DNA from: an uncultured Campylobacter sp.
GTDB taxonomy: Bacteria > Campylobacterota > Campylobacteria > Campylobacterales > Campylobacteraceae
Reading direction: 5' to 3'
DNA length: 23,249 nt
Assembly: GCF_938045775.1 (NCBI RefSeq)
Contig: NZ_CALIBH010000044.1
Coordinates: 1 to 23,249 of the forward strand
Shown here: one piece after another, positions 23,158-23,249 of the stretch
Layout: every line of letters starts with the position of its first letter
Position numbering within the stretch: the stretch's first letter is position 1
The notes under the pieces: model-generated
Told to the model about the DNA's origin: nothing
The model's input: the letters and a program-made list of their open reading frames with translations, nothing else
The model's database searches: none
Program-made: the position numbers and the translations under genes

Positions 23158-23249
23158 ATGAAAATTTTAAAAGTTCTAGCGCTTTGCGGAGCGCTTTTGA
23201 TTTCGGCGCACGCTATTAGCGATGCGGATATCGAGCCGGTGATGAGCCA
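23158..23249 (+). CDS. mlaC: MlaC/Ttg2D-like periplasmic phospholipid-binding protein (5' part only)
   Basis: The first 30 codons are present and the gene runs off the right edge. MKILKVLALCGALLISAHA is a signal peptide with a likely cut after AHA, followed by ISDADIEPVMS. The ATG lies two bases after the mlaA stop, with AAGGA inside the end of mlaA. The name comes from position: in Campylobacter mlaA is followed by an mlaC-type gene. The mature domain is not in view, so the call rests mostly on context. Confidence 0.65.
   Translation, partial: MKILKVLALCGALLISAHAISDADIEPVMS

Overview
The window looks like a chromosomal segment of a Campylobacter (Campylobacterota), probably one of the oral, higher-GC species such as the C. 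gracilis / C. showae / C. rectus group. The species guess is inference. It rests on a CadF-like OmpA protein, the RecB-like/AddB recombination pair, the purA - DUF507 - carA neighbourhood, a modA/TOBE/modBC/modE cluster, a lipid-transport mlaA-mlaC start, and a moderate GC content with very frequent AAATTT words. I see no rRNA, tRNA, CRISPR array, insertion sequence or prophage gene.

Layout. Nearly everything lies on the minus strand; only mlaA and mlaC at the right end are on the plus strand. 1-104: 5' end of a HAD phosphatase. 124-1193: CadF-like outer-membrane protein with its own promoter and a clear intrinsic terminator. 1293-2110: rplM-rpsI ribosomal protein operon, with a palindrome over its promoter. 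2226-7989: addB-addA double-strand-break repair operon, overlapping by 14 bases. 8266-8949: an OmpR-family response regulator with no kinase beside it. 8950-9858: a long stretch without a convincing gene. 9859-17777: a minus-strand run beginning with a large PAS/GGDEF/EAL membrane protein, then a HisZ-like protein, purA, a DUF507 protein and carA, several of them translationally coupled. 17829-22251: the molybdate/tungstate cluster modE, modA, di-TOBE protein, modC and modB; modB is cut off from modC by about 850 non-coding bases. 22436-23249: mlaA and the start of mlaC, behind a strong sigma70-type promoter.

How the genes work together. The mod cluster is a self-contained uptake and sensing module: ModE probably represses through an AT-rich palindrome beside its own promoter, ModA captures the oxyanion, ModB and ModC import it, and five TOBE/Mop domains spread over three proteins can bind it. 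AddA and AddB form a helicase-nuclease that processes DNA ends for RecA. MlaA and MlaC belong to the retrograde phospholipid pathway. purA, carA and the HisZ-like gene belong to nucleotide and amino-acid metabolism.

Novelty. Most of the window is ordinary housekeeping and I did not find a clear new system. The points most worth a second look are the degenerate EAL domain behind an intact GGDEF, the split mod operon with its degenerate internal repeats, the candidate ModE operator, the CadF homologue without the FRLS fibronectin motif, the long low-complexity insert in AddB, and several perfect intergenic palindromes.
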